Shown piece by piece: positions 55,001 through 63,936 of a stretch of DNA of 64,000 nt. This DNA comes from Caballeronia sordidicola. GTDB lineage: Bacteria; Pseudomonadota; Gammaproteobacteria; Burkholderiales; Burkholderiaceae. The position numbers were made by a program, and so were the translations under genes. The stretch is from contig NZ_JNFG01000036.1 in the NCBI RefSeq assembly GCF_000729995.1, forward strand, positions 1 through 64,000, written 5' to 3'. Below the pieces are notes generated by a model. It made no database searches. It saw only the letters and a list, made by a program, of their open reading frames with translations, and was not told the DNA's origin. How positions within the stretch are numbered: position 1 is the first letter of the stretch; the number at the start of each line of letters is the position of its first letter.

Positions 55001-56326
55001 GATCAGCACCGGCTCGAAAGCCTGAATGCCAAGACGGTGAAGGGTAGGCGCGCGGTTCAGCATCACCGGATGTTCGCGGATCACTTCTTCCAAAATATCC
55101 CACACAACAGCCGTCTGGTTCTCGACTTCCTTCTTCGCAGCCTTGATGGTGGTAGCAACACCCATCACTTCCAGCTTGTTGAAGATGAAAGGCTTGAACA
55201 GTTCGAGTGCCATCAGCTTCGGCAGGCCGCACTGATGCAGCTTGAGCGTCGGGCCCACCACGATCACCGAACGGCCCGAATAGTCAACGCGCTTACCGAG
55301 CAAGTTCTGACGGAAACGACCGCCCTTACCCTTGATCATGTCAGCGAGCGACTTCAGCGGACGCTTGTTCGCGCCGGTCATTGCCTTACCGCGACGACCG
55401 TTGTCGAGCAGCGAATCGACGGCTTCCTGCAGCATCCGCTTTTCGTTACGGACGATGATTTCAGGCGCCTTCAACTCGAGCAGACGCTTCAACCGGTTGT
55501 TACGGTTGATCACGCGGCGATACAAGTCGTTCAGGTCGGACGTAGCGAAACGGCCACCGTCCAGCGGCACGAGCGGGCGCAGTTCCGGCGGCAGCACCGG
55601 CAGCACTTCCAGCACCATCCAGTCCGGCTTGATGCCCGAACGCTGGAATGCTTCAAGCACTTTCAGGCGCTTCGCGTATTTCTTGATCTTCGCTTCCGAA
55701 CCCGTGTTCTTGAGTTCGGTGCGCAGCACTTCGACCTGTTCGTCGATATTGATCGCGCGCAGCAACTCACGCACGCCTTCCGCGCCCATCTCGGCACGGA
55801 ATTCGTCGCCGTATTCTTCGACCTTATTGTAGTAATCCTCTTCCGTCATGATCTGCCGCGCTTTCAGCGGCGTCATGCCCGGTTCGATCACCACGTACGC
55901 TTCGAAATACAGCACGCGTTCGATGTCGCGCAGCGTCATGTCGAGCACCATGCCCAGACGCGACGGCAGCGACTTCAAAAACCAGATGTGCGCAACCGGC
56001 GAGGCCAGTTCAATGTGGCCCATCCGTTCACGACGCACCTTGGCGAGCGTGACTTCAACGCCGCACTTTTCGCAGATCACGCCGCGGTGCTTGAGGCGCT
56101 TGTACTTGCCGCACAGGCACTCATAGTCCTTGATCGGGCCAAAAATCTTGGCGCAGAACAGGCCATCGCGTTCCGGCTTGAAGGTCCGGTAGTTGATGGT
56201 TTCAGGCTTCTTCACTTCGCCGAAGGACCACGACCGGATCTTGTCCGGCGAGGCCAGACCGATCTTGATCGCGTCAAAAACTTCAGGTTGTTGGACTTGC
56301 TTGAATAGATCGAGCAGAGCTTTCAT
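52079..56326 (-). CDS. rpoC: RNA polymerase beta' subunit
   Basis: This 1415-residue subunit has the catalytic NADFDGDQM metal-binding motif. It also has the N-terminal zinc site CLCGKYKRLKHRGVICEKCG, the bridge-helix and trigger-loop regions, and a second zinc site CETRYGLCASCYGRDLG. The C-terminal segment after about 1390 is a short Ala/Pro tail. It follows rpoB by 21 bases, with no fusion or insert evident. Confidence 0.97.
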   Translation of the reverse strand: MKALLDLFKQVQQPEVFDAIKIGLASPDKIRSWSFGEVKKPETINYRTFKPERDGLFCAKIFGPIKDYECLCGKYKRLKHRGVICEKCGVEVTLAKVRRERMGHIELASPVAHIWFLKSLPSRLGMVLDMTLRDIERVLYFEAYVVIEPGMTPLKARQIMTEEDYYNKVEEYGDEFRAEMGAEGVRELLRAINIDEQVEVLRTELKNTGSEAKIKKYAKRLKVLEAFQRSGIKPDWMVLEVLPVLPPELRPLVPLDGGRFATSDLNDLYRRVINRNNRLKRLLELKAPEIIVRNEKRMLQEAVDSLLDNGRRGKAMTGANKRPLKSLADMIKGKGGRFRQNLLGKRVDYSGRSVIVVGPTLKLHQCGLPKLMALELFKPFIFNKLEVMGVATTIKAAKKEVENQTAVVWDILEEVIREHPVMLNRAPTLHRLGIQAFEPVLIEGKAIQLHPLVCAAFNADFDGDQMAVHVPLSLEAQMEARTLMLASNNVLFPANGDPSIVPSQDIVLGLYYASREAVNGKGEGMTFTGVSEAIRAYENKEVELASRVNVRITENIHNPDQSEGAPKFVPKITLYATTVGRSILSEILPPGLPFSVLNRPLKKKEISRLINTAFRKCGLRETVIFADQLMQMGFRLATRAGISICVDDMLVPPQKEQIVGDAAKKVKEYDRQYMSGLVTSQERYNNVVDIWSATSEAVGKAMMEQLATEPVVDRDGNQTKQESFNSIYMMADSGARGSAVQIRQLAGMRGLMAKPDGSIIETPITANFREGLNVLQYFISTHGARKGLADTALKTANSGYLTRRLVDVTQDLVVVEDDCGTTNGVAMKALVEGGEVVEALRDRILGRVTVADVVNPESQETLYESGTLLDEDMVDEIERLGIDEVRVRTPLTCETRYGLCASCYGRDLGRGSRVNVGEAVGVIAAQSIGEPGTQLTMRTFHIGGAASRAAIASSVEAKSNGTVRFTATMRYVTNAKGEQIVISRSGEAIIADDLGRERERHKIPYGATLLQLDGAQIKAGAQLAQWDPLTRPIITEWGGTVKFENVEEGVTVAKQIDDVTGLSTLVVIDVKRRGSQAAKSVRPQVKLLDAQGEEVKIPNTEHSVQIGFQVGALITVKDGQQVQVGEVLARIPVEAQKTRDITGGLPRVAELFEARSPKDAGILAEVTGTTSFGKDTKGKQRLVITDVEGEQHEFLITKEKQVLVHDGQVVNKGEMIVDGPADPHDILRLQGIEALARYIVDEVQDVYRLQGVKINDKHIEVIVRQMLRRVQISDNGDTRFIMGEQVERSDMLDENDRMAAEDKIPATYENVLLGITKASLSTDSFISAASFQETTRVLTEAAIMGKRDDLRGLKENVIVGRLIPAGTGLAFHKARKSRELSDRQRFDQIAAEESFDFGTPEAAPVAPAEQQHPAE

Positions 56327-56347
56327 TGCGTCTCTCCAGTAGTCCGA

Positions 56348-59300
56348 TTAGTTCCGGTCCAGGTCGATGTCGATACCGAGCGACCGGATTTCCTTCACCA
56401 ACACATTGAACGACTCAGGCATGCCGGCGTCGATCACGTGGTCACCCTTGACCAGGTTTTCATACACCTTGGTACGACCCGCCACGTCATCCGACTTAAC
56501 AGTCAGCATTTCTTGCAGCACGTACGAAGCGCCATATGCTTCGAGCGCCCACACTTCCATCTCACCGAAACGCTGGCCACCGAACTGCGCCTTACCACCC
56601 AGCGGCTGCTGCGTGACGAGCGAGTACGGTCCAGTCGAACGAGCGTGCATCTTGTCGTCGACCAGGTGATGCAGTTTCAGGTAATGCATGTAGCCCACCG
56701 TGACCGTCCGTTCGAACGGTTCACCCGTGCGGCCGTCGCTCAACTGCACCTGATTCTTCGACTTCGTCATGCCCAACTGCTTCGCGATGTCGTCAGGGAA
56801 CGCCAGATCCAGCGCACGTTCCATTTCGCCTTCCGTCGCGCCGTCGAACACCGGCGTTGCAAAAGGAACACCTTCGCGCAGGTTCTTCGCCAGTTCGACG
56901 ATTTCGTCGTCAGTGAAGTTGTCCAGCTCTTCCTTACGGCCCGACTCGTTGTAGATCTTGGTCAGGAACGCACGCAGCTCTTCAATCTTGGTCTGACGCT
57001 GCAGCATTTCGCCGATACGCCATCCCAGACCCTTCGCGGCCCAGCCCAGATGCACTTCGAGAATCTGACCCACGTTCATCCGTGACGGCACGCCGAGCGG
57101 ATTCAGCACGACGTCGGCCGGACGGCCATCGGCCATGTACGGCATGTCTTCGATCGGCACGATCTTCGACACAACACCCTTGTTACCGTGACGGCCGGCC
57201 ATCTTGTCGCCCGGTTGCAGACGACGCTTGACAGCCAGGTACACCTTGACCATCTTCAGCACGCCCGGCGGCAGTTCGTCGCCTTGCGTCAGCTTCTTGC
57301 GCTTTTCTTCGAACGCCAGATCGAACTGGTGACGCTTTTGTTCGATCGAGTCCTTGATAGCTTCGAGCTGCGCCGCTGCTTCTTCGTCCGCGAGGCGGAT
57401 GTCGAACCAGTGGTAGTGATCCAGATCTTCCAGGTACGGCAGGTCGATCTTCGTGCCCTTCGCCAGCTTCTTCGGACCGCCGTTCGCGACCTTGCCGTTG
57501 AGCATACGGGCGAGACGCGAGAACGCGTCGCCTTCCACAATGCGCAGCTGATCGTTCAAGTCCAGGCGATAACGTTTCAGTTCGTCATCAATAATCTGCT
57601 GTGCACGCTTGTCACGCGTAATGCCTTCGCGCGTGAAAACCTGCACGTCGATCACCGTGCCGCTCATGCCCGACGGCACGCGCAGCGACGTATCCTTCAC
57701 GTCCGACGCCTTCTCACCGAAGATTGCGCGCAGCAGCTTTTCTTCCGGCGTCAGCTGGGTTTCGCCCTTCGGCGTGACCTTGCCGACCAGCACGTCGCCC
57801 GCTTCCACTTCAGCGCCAATGTAGACAATGCCCGACTCATCGAGACGGCCGAGTTGCACTTCAGCCAGGTTCGAGATGTCGCGCGTGATTTCTTCCGGTC
57901 CGAGCTTCGTGTCGCGTGCAACCACATTCAGTTCTTCGATGTGGATCGACGTGTAGCGATCTTCAGCAACGACCTTCTCCGAGATCAAGATCGAATCTTC
58001 GAAGTTGTAGCCGTTCCACGGCATGAACGCGACGAGCATGTTCTGGCCAAGCGCGAGCTCGCCCAGATCAGTCGATGCACCGTCGGCCACGACGTCGCCA
58101 CGGCCCACCTTGTCGCCGACCTTTACGATCGGACGCTGGTTGATGTTCGTGTTCTGGTTCGAACGCGTGTACTTGATCAGGTTGTAGATGTCGACACCGA
58201 CTTCGCCGGCAACCGCTTCATCGTCGTTCACGCGAATCACGATACGGCCAGCATCGACGTAATCGACGATACCGCCGCGTTCCGCCTGAACCGTCGTACC
58301 CGAGTCGACCGCCACCGTACGCTCAATACCCGTACCGACCACAGCCTTTTCAGGACGCAGGCAAGGAACGGCCTGACGCTGCATGTTCGAGCCCATCAAT
58401 GCGCGGTTCGCGTCATCGTGTTCAAGGAACGGAATCAGCGAAGCAGCCACGGACACGATCTGCGAGGGCGCCACGTCCATGTACTGGATGCGGTCCGGTG
58501 TGACCATCAGCGTCTCGCCCGCTTCACGCGACGAAACCAGCTCGTCGGTCAGCGTGCCGCCTTCGCCCAGCGACGCGTTCGCCTGAGCGATCACGTAGCG
58601 GCCTTCTTCAATCGCCGACAGATAATCGATCTGATCCGTCACCTTGCTGTCGACCACTTTCCGATACGGCGTCTCGAGGAAACCGTATTCGTTCAAGTGC
58701 GCGTACAGCGCCAGCGAGTTGATCAGCCCGATGTTCGGACCTTCCGGCGTTTCAATCGGGCACACACGGCCGTAGTGAGTCGGGTGCACGTCGCGGACTT
58801 CAAAGCCTGCGCGTTCACGCGTCAAACCGCCCGGTCCAAGAGCCGAAACACGGCGCTTGTGGGTGATTTCCGACAACGGATTCGTCTGGTCCATAAACTG
58901 CGACAACTGCGACGAACCGAAGAACTCACGAATGGCCGATGAAATCGGCTTCGAGTTGATCAGGTCGTGCGGCATCAGGTTTTCGCTTTCAGCCTGACCC
59001 AGACGTTCCTTCACAGCCCGCTCCACGCGCACGAGGCCTGCGCGGAACTGGTTCTCAGCCAACTCACCTACGCAACGCACACGACGATTGCCCAAGTGAT
59101 CGATGTCATCGACTTCGCCCTTGCCGTTACGCAGCTCGACCAAAATCTTGATGGTCGCGAGGATGTCGTCGTCTTCCAGCGTCATCTTGCCGACGATCTC
59201 GTCGCGGCCCACGCGACGGTTGAACTTCATACGACCTACCTTCGACAGGTCGTATGCGTCTTCGCTGTAGAACAGGCGGTTGAACAGCGCTTCAACGGCT

Positions 59301-60454
59301 TCTTCCGTCGGCGGTTCGCCCGGACGCATCATGCGATAGATCGCGATACGTGCAGCCATGCGGTCAGCGGTTTCATCGATACGCAGCGTCGACGAAATGT
59401 ACGGACCTTGATCCAGATCGTTCGTGTAGAGCGTCTGGATGTCCTTGACCTTCGATTCGCGCAGCTTCTCGAGCACCATTTCGGTGATCTCGTCGTTGGC
59501 GTTCGCGATCACTTCACCCGTTTCGCCGTCGACCACATTCTTTGCCAGCACGCGGCCGAGCAAATAGTCTTCCGGTACCGAGATGAACTTCGTCTTTGCC
59601 GCTTCGAGGTCACGAATGTGCTTCGCGTTGATCCGCTTGTCCTTCTGGACGATGACGGCGCCTTCGCGATCCTGGATGTCGAAGCGCGCGACTTCACCGC
59701 GCAGGCGCTCCGGCACGAATTCCATTTGCGCGCCTTCGCCCATCAAGGCGAAGTTATCGAATACGAAGAAGTTCGCGAGGATCTGTTCCGGCGTCAGGCC
59801 AATGGCCTTCAGCAGGATCGTCACAGGCATTTTCCGGCGACGGTCGACGCGGAAATACAGCACATCCTTCGGATCGAATTCGAAGTCGAGCCACGAACCA
59901 CGGTAAGGGATGATACGAGCCGAGAAAAGCAGCTTGCCCGAGCTGTGCGTCTTGCCCTTGTCGTGCTCGAAGAACACGCCAGGCGAACGGTGCAGCTGGG
60001 ACACGATCACGCGTTCCGTACCGTTGATGACGAACGAACCGGTCGGCGTCATGAGCGGCATTTCGCCCATGTAGACTTCCTGTTCCTTCACTTCCTTGAC
60101 GACCGGCTTGCTCGGCGATTCCTTGTCGAGCAGCACCAGGCGCACTTTGGCACGCAAGGCGGAGCAGTACGTCAGGCCACGCTGCTGGCATTCCTTGATG
60201 TTGAACGCCGGCGGCGAGAGCATGTAGCTGACGAATTCGAGACGCGCAAAACCATTGTGCGAAACGATCGGGAACACCGATGAAAATGCTGCTTGCAGTC
60301 CTTCTGCCTTGCGCTGAGTCCCGATGGTCTCGGCTTGCAGAAATGTGCTGAATGATTCAAGCTGGGTTGCCAGCAAGAAGGGAACCTGGTGAACGATGGG
60401 GCGTTTCGCGAAACTCTTGCGAATACGCTTCTTCTCGGTGAAGGAATATTGCAT
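56348..60454 (-). CDS. rpoB: RNA polymerase beta subunit
   Basis: This 1368-residue catalytic subunit has the rifampicin region (FFGSSQLSQFMDQTNPLSEI, then THKRRVSALGPGG) with the wild-type Gln, Asp, His and Ser at the four main resistance positions. The C-terminal clamp sequence GGKAQFGGQRFGEMEVWALE is intact. It begins MQYSFTEKKRIRKSFAKRPI. It lies downstream of a 366-base spacer containing the attenuator after rplL. Confidence 0.97.
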   Translation of the reverse strand: MQYSFTEKKRIRKSFAKRPIVHQVPFLLATQLESFSTFLQAETIGTQRKAEGLQAAFSSVFPIVSHNGFARLEFVSYMLSPPAFNIKECQQRGLTYCSALRAKVRLVLLDKESPSKPVVKEVKEQEVYMGEMPLMTPTGSFVINGTERVIVSQLHRSPGVFFEHDKGKTHSSGKLLFSARIIPYRGSWLDFEFDPKDVLYFRVDRRRKMPVTILLKAIGLTPEQILANFFVFDNFALMGEGAQMEFVPERLRGEVARFDIQDREGAVIVQKDKRINAKHIRDLEAAKTKFISVPEDYLLGRVLAKNVVDGETGEVIANANDEITEMVLEKLRESKVKDIQTLYTNDLDQGPYISSTLRIDETADRMAARIAIYRMMRPGEPPTEEAVEALFNRLFYSEDAYDLSKVGRMKFNRRVGRDEIVGKMTLEDDDILATIKILVELRNGKGEVDDIDHLGNRRVRCVGELAENQFRAGLVRVERAVKERLGQAESENLMPHDLINSKPISSAIREFFGSSQLSQFMDQTNPLSEITHKRRVSALGPGGLTRERAGFEVRDVHPTHYGRVCPIETPEGPNIGLINSLALYAHLNEYGFLETPYRKVVDSKVTDQIDYLSAIEEGRYVIAQANASLGEGGTLTDELVSSREAGETLMVTPDRIQYMDVAPSQIVSVAASLIPFLEHDDANRALMGSNMQRQAVPCLRPEKAVVGTGIERTVAVDSGTTVQAERGGIVDYVDAGRIVIRVNDDEAVAGEVGVDIYNLIKYTRSNQNTNINQRPIVKVGDKVGRGDVVADGASTDLGELALGQNMLVAFMPWNGYNFEDSILISEKVVAEDRYTSIHIEELNVVARDTKLGPEEITRDISNLAEVQLGRLDESGIVYIGAEVEAGDVLVGKVTPKGETQLTPEEKLLRAIFGEKASDVKDTSLRVPSGMSGTVIDVQVFTREGITRDKRAQQIIDDELKRYRLDLNDQLRIVEGDAFSRLARMLNGKVANGGPKKLAKGTKIDLPYLEDLDHYHWFDIRLADEEAAAQLEAIKDSIEQKRHQFDLAFEEKRKKLTQGDELPPGVLKMVKVYLAVKRRLQPGDKMAGRHGNKGVVSKIVPIEDMPYMADGRPADVVLNPLGVPSRMNVGQILEVHLGWAAKGLGWRIGEMLQRQTKIEELRAFLTKIYNESGRKEELDNFTDDEIVELAKNLREGVPFATPVFDGATEGEMERALDLAFPDDIAKQLGMTKSKNQVQLSDGRTGEPFERTVTVGYMHYLKLHHLVDDKMHARSTGPYSLVTQQPLGGKAQFGGQRFGEMEVWALEAYGASYVLQEMLTVKSDDVAGRTKVYENLVKGDHVIDAGMPESFNVLVKEIRSLGIDIDLDRN

Positions 60455-60820
60455 ACGATCTCCGAATCACGGCGGGCGTTGCCGAGGCGGGATACCTCGA
60501 TGACACGACCCGGTGTTCACCGACTGAGACTCGTCATACGTCCAGGGAGGGACGACGAGCCTAGAAGCTTGGTGGTTGGCCGCTACCAACCGCTGGCTGA
60601 CGGCAGCGGATGCCTATGTTTCCCGCTACCCGACCAAACTTGCCTTCTGCAGTCGCTTCAGAAGACAAAGAAAAGAATCGGTAAAATCATCTGACCGGTG
60701 TTTTTCTTTGGCTTCTATGAGGTTCTTGTTGCCGAAACCGGCGACTTAAAACGTTGTCCCCACAAAGCAGAAAAAGGCCGGCGGTCATAGACCGCCAGCC
60801 TTAGCAAAGCGCAGCGAAAC
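60455..60820. other. rplL-rpoB spacer
   Basis: This 366-base gap in an otherwise tight operon contains the attenuator hairpin at 60771-60800 and several further pairings, and no supported gene. By analogy with E. coli, where most rplJL transcripts stop here and RNase III cuts the rest, it probably sets the ratio of ribosomal protein to polymerase. That analogy is inference. Confidence 0.6.
60771..60800 (-). terminator. Attenuator after rplL
   Basis: On the minus strand GGCTGGCGGTC pairs with GACCGCCGGCC (one mismatch, 3-base loop), followed by five T. It lies 20 bases after the rplL stop and before rpoB. In this position it is expected to terminate only part of the transcripts. Confidence 0.85.
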
Positions 60821-61189
60821 TTACTTGATTTCAGCCTTCGCGCCTGCTTCTTCCAACTTCTTCTTCGCTTCTTCAGCAGCAGCCTTCGGTACCGCTTCCT
60901 TAACAGGCTTCGGTGCACCGTCAACCAGGTCCTTCGCTTCCTTCAGGCCGAGACCCGTCAGTTCGCGAACAGCCTTAATCACCGATACCTTGTTTGCGCC
61001 GATTTCGACCAGGTTCACCGTGAACTCGGTCTGCTCTTCGACAACAGCAGCGGCACCAGCGGGGCCAGCAACAGCAACTGCTGCAGCCGACACGCCAAAC
61101 TTCTCTTCGAACGCCTTGACCAGCTCGTTCAATTCCAGAACCGACATCGAGCTTACTGCTTCGAGGATGTCATCTTTTGCGATTGCCAT
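60821..61189 (-). CDS. rplL: 50S ribosomal protein L7/L12
   Basis: This is a 122-residue stalk protein. The N-terminal dimerisation helix (MSVLELNELVKAFEEKFGVS) is joined by an Ala/Gly-rich hinge to the C-terminal factor-binding domain (GANKVSVIKAVRELTGLGLK, EAKDLVDGAPKPVKE). It follows rplJ by 75 bases. Confidence 0.97.
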   Translation of the reverse strand: MAIAKDDILEAVSSMSVLELNELVKAFEEKFGVSAAAVAVAGPAGAAAVVEEQTEFTVNLVEIGANKVSVIKAVRELTGLGLKEAKDLVDGAPKPVKEAVPKAAAEEAKKKLEEAGAKAEIK

Positions 61190-61264
61190 TTGAAATACTC
61201 CTAAATTGAATTCGGATACAGCCAGCGATCTTGTAAGCCTAACCAGGCAACCAAGCGCAGTACG

Positions 61265-61795
61265 TTAAGCAGCGACTTCCGGCTCAGCTTCAGCCGGAGC
61301 TTCAGCGCCGCCACCCTTTTGCGCAGCGAGCGCGGCCAGGGCGCGCGCGAAGCCGGCAACAGGAGCTTGCATGACGTACAACAGCTTGGAGAGCAGTTCT
61401 TCGCGGCTCGGGATGTTGGCGAGTGCTTGCACAGCCGCCTTGTCCATCACGTTGCCTTCGTAGGAACCGGCCTTGATGATCAACTTGTCATTGGTTTTGC
61501 CGAAGTCGTTAACGACCTTGGCAGCAGCAATTGCATCTTCCGAGATGCCGTAGATCAAAGGACCAGTCATCTGCTCGGCCAGCGCAGCGAACGGGGTACC
61601 TTCCACGGCGCGACGCGCCAACGTGTTTTTCAACACGCGGAGATACACCTGTTGCTCGCGAGCCCTTGCGCGCAGCTTGGTCAGATCGCCAACCGCAATT
61701 CCACGATACTCAGCGAGCACCATCGTCTGAGCCTTCGCAACTTGCGCGGCGACTTCAGCGACAACTGCCTGCTTGTCTTCTTTGTTCAGTGGCAC
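61265..61795 (-). CDS. rplJ: 50S ribosomal protein L10
   Basis: This 176-residue base of the stalk binds rRNA and several L12 dimers. In E. coli the L10-L12 complex represses its own mRNA. The GTG at 61795 follows GGAGG by eight bases and gives VPLNKEDKQAVVAEVAAQVA. The ATG at 61906 adds 37 residues that lie in the leader and are not conserved. The C-terminus ends in an Ala/Glu-rich tail. Confidence 0.95.
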   Translation of the reverse strand: MPLNKEDKQAVVAEVAAQVAKAQTMVLAEYRGIAVGDLTKLRARAREQQVYLRVLKNTLARRAVEGTPFAALAEQMTGPLIYGISEDAIAAAKVVNDFGKTNDKLIIKAGSYEGNVMDKAAVQALANIPSREELLSKLLYVMQAPVAGFARALAALAAQKGGGAEAPAEAEPEVAA

Positions 61796-61990
61796 GGTTA
61801 AACCTCCAGATTCGATGCGCCAACTTAGCGCACCGCGTTCAACAACGGCGTCCGACCTGTCAGGAGTATTTCGACCGGCTAGTGCGCATCTCACGACACG
61901 CGACAACCGACTTCAACCACGCCAAAACTGTTACGGGTTCGCCATCTGCGTTGGCTTGCATTAAGGTCACGCCCAACTGCTGCGCTTCCG
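61796..61990 (-). promoter_or_regulatory. Probable L10 autoregulatory leader
   Basis: The sequence upstream of rplJ carries AATGCAAGCCAACGCAGATG followed by GCGAACCC (61962-61935, minus strand), which resembles the conserved core of the L10 leader where the L10-L12 complex binds a kink-turn. The boundaries are approximate. The remaining bases up to rplA hold no supported gene. Confidence 0.5.
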
Positions 61991-62093
61991 CCAACGGTCT
62001 TTGACAACCGGTTGCTCGCCAACTTCAGCTCACAACCGCCCAAAGCCCTTAACACCGGCTAACACGAGATCGTGTCATCCAGCGCATGATTCT

Positions 62094-62789
62094 TTACTGC
62101 GAGAGCGTGGAATGATCCACACGCACGCCGACACCCATGGTGCTCGACAATGCGATCTTGCGCAGATACACGCCCTTGCTGGTCGCCGGCTTAGCCTTTT
62201 GAAGAGCTTCCACCAGTGCCGACAGATTCTTACGCAACGACGCCGGCTCAAACGAAGCACGGCCGATGGTTGCGTGGATGATCCCGCCCTTGTCGACGCG
62301 GAACTGCACCTGACCAGCCTTTGCGTTGCGAACAGCTTGAGCAACGTCAGCGGTAACCGTACCGACCTTCGGGTTCGGCATCAGGCCGCGCGGGCCAAGA
62401 ATCTGACCGAGCGTACCGACAACGCGCATTGTGTCCGGCGAAGCGATCACAACGTCGAAGTTCAGGTTACCGGCCTTGACTTGTTCAGCCAGGTCTTCCA
62501 TACCGACGATTTCTGCGCCAGCTGCACGAGCCTGCTCAGCCTTTTCGCCTTGCGCAAACACAGCAACGCGAACCGACTTGCCGGTGCCTGCGGGCAACAC
62601 GACCGAACCGCGAACCACTTGGTCCGACTTCTTCGCATCGATGCCGAGCTGCACAGCTACGTCGATGGATTCATCGAACTTCGCGCTTGCGCACTCTTTC
62701 ACGAGGGAAAGAGCATCGTCGACGGGATACAGCTTCATGCGATCGACCTTGGAGGCGAACGCTTTAAGACGCTTAGAAAGCTTAGCCAT
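62094..62789 (-). CDS. rplA: 50S ribosomal protein L1
   Basis: This 231-residue protein of the mobile stalk releases E-site tRNA. In E. coli it represses the rplKA mRNA. It starts MAKLSKRLKAFASKVDRMKL and contains GPRGLMPNPKVGTVTADVAQ. It begins directly after the rplK stop with no gap. Confidence 0.97.
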   Translation of the reverse strand: MAKLSKRLKAFASKVDRMKLYPVDDALSLVKECASAKFDESIDVAVQLGIDAKKSDQVVRGSVVLPAGTGKSVRVAVFAQGEKAEQARAAGAEIVGMEDLAEQVKAGNLNFDVVIASPDTMRVVGTLGQILGPRGLMPNPKVGTVTADVAQAVRNAKAGQVQFRVDKGGIIHATIGRASFEPASLRKNLSALVEALQKAKPATSKGVYLRKIALSSTMGVGVRVDHSTLSQ

Positions 62790-63221
62790 TTACACGCCCT
62801 CCACGGTGATGCCCATCGAACGGGCGCTGCCGGCGATCGTACGGACCGCTGCGTCCAGATTCGCTGCCGTCAGGTCAGGCATCTTGGTCTTTGCGATTTC
62901 TTCAGCTTGAGCGCGCGTGATGTTACCGACCTTGTCAGCATTCGGCTTCGGCGAACCCTTCGCAATACCTGCGGCCTTCTTGATCAGAACGGTAGCCGGC
63001 GGCGTCTTCATGATGAACGTGAAGCTCTTGTCCGCGAATGCCGTAATAACCACCGGCACGGGCAGACCCGGCTCCATCGCTTGAGTCTGCGCGTTAAACG
63101 CCTTGCAGAACTCCATGATGTTCAGGCCGCGCTGGCCCAGTGCCGGACCAACCGGCGGTGACGGATTGGCTTTACCTGCAGGAATCTGCAGTTTGATAAA
63201 GCCGATGATTTTCTTTGCCAT
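62790..63221 (-). CDS. rplK: 50S ribosomal protein L11
   Basis: This 143-residue protein lies at the GTPase-associated centre and mediates RelA activation. The N-terminal proline switch ANPSPPVGPALGQRGLNIME is present and the RNA-binding C-terminal domain ends GSARSMGITVEGV. The ATG at 63221 is the family start. The longer frame to 63302 covers the leader. Confidence 0.97.
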   Translation of the reverse strand: MAKKIIGFIKLQIPAGKANPSPPVGPALGQRGLNIMEFCKAFNAQTQAMEPGLPVPVVITAFADKSFTFIMKTPPATVLIKKAAGIAKGSPKPNADKVGNITRAQAEEIAKTKMPDLTAANLDAAVRTIAGSARSMGITVEGV

Positions 63222-63325
63222 GTTGAAAACCTCTGCAGAACGCGTTAGCGTTCGGTGAGTGATAACGCGCGCTCGCCAAAAACGGCTACTGACGCTCCTC
63301 AACAGTCATAACGCGGACTGTAAGC

Positions 63326-63361
63326 GCGAACCGCGCTACGAAGTTGACACTTCGAGCGCGG
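63326..63361 (-). promoter_or_regulatory. Hairpin in the nusG-rplK spacer
   Basis: On the minus strand CCGCGCTcGAAG pairs with CTTCgtAGCGCGG around a 6-base loop in the 156-base spacer. It lacks a T-run; it may separate or process the nusG and rplK messages. Confidence 0.5.
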
Positions 63362-63377
63362 GGAAAAACGAATGCTT

Positions 63378-63935
63378 TTAAACCTTCTCGACCTGACCAA
63401 ATTCCAATTCAACCGGGGTCGAGCGCCCAAAAATGGTGACGGATACACGAACGCGCGATTTCTCGTAGTTCACTTCCTCAACGTTGCCGTTGAAGTCCGT
63501 GAACGGGCCGTCCTTGACCCGAACCATTTCGCCCACTTCGAAGAGCGTTTTGGGACGCGGTTTTTCCACGCCTTCTTGCATCTGCGACATGATCTTTTCC
63601 ACTTCACGCGGAGAGATCGGGCTCGGACGATTACGCGCCCCGCCAACAAAACCCGTCACCTTGGCAGTATTTTTTACCAGGTGCCACGTTTCATCCGTCA
63701 TTTCCATTTCAACGAGCACGTAGCCCGGAAAGAAACGACGCTCTGTTACAGACTTGTGGCCGCCCTTCACTTCCACGACTTCTTCGGTCGGGACGAGGAT
63801 TTGACCAAACTGATCCTGCATGCCAGCGCGGTCGATGCGCTCCTGAAGCGCACGTTGCACGCTCTTCTCCATGCCGGAGTAGGCGTGCACGACGTACCAA
63901 CGTTTTCCGCTCGGTGATGCCGGTGCTTCGCTCAT
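63378..63935 (-). CDS. nusG: Transcription termination/antitermination factor NusG
   Basis: This 185-residue elongation factor links RNA polymerase with Rho or ribosomal protein S10. The NGN domain reads WYVVHAYSGMEKSVQRALQE and FFPGYVLVEMEMTDETWHLV. The C-terminal KOW domain is GEMVRVKDGPFTDFNGNVEE. Its start lies one base after the secE stop. Confidence 0.97.
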   Translation of the reverse strand: MSEAPASPSGKRWYVVHAYSGMEKSVQRALQERIDRAGMQDQFGQILVPTEEVVEVKGGHKSVTERRFFPGYVLVEMEMTDETWHLVKNTAKVTGFVGGARNRPSPISPREVEKIMSQMQEGVEKPRPKTLFEVGEMVRVKDGPFTDFNGNVEEVNYEKSRVRVSVTIFGRSTPVELEFGQVEKV

Positions 63936-63936
63936 A

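Noticed and set aside
53504..56308. A 934-codon open frame on the plus strand opposite rpoC, and similar long ones opposite rpoB, fusA and rplB
   Set aside because: High-GC genes with strong codon bias give long open frames on the opposite strand. Their translations are rich in His and Arg and show no family motif, while the minus-strand genes are unmistakable.
61907..62093. Extension of rplJ upstream to the ATG at 61906
   Set aside because: The extra 37 residues fall in the leader region, are unlike L10 N-termini, and the GTG at 61795 has a strong GGAGG site.
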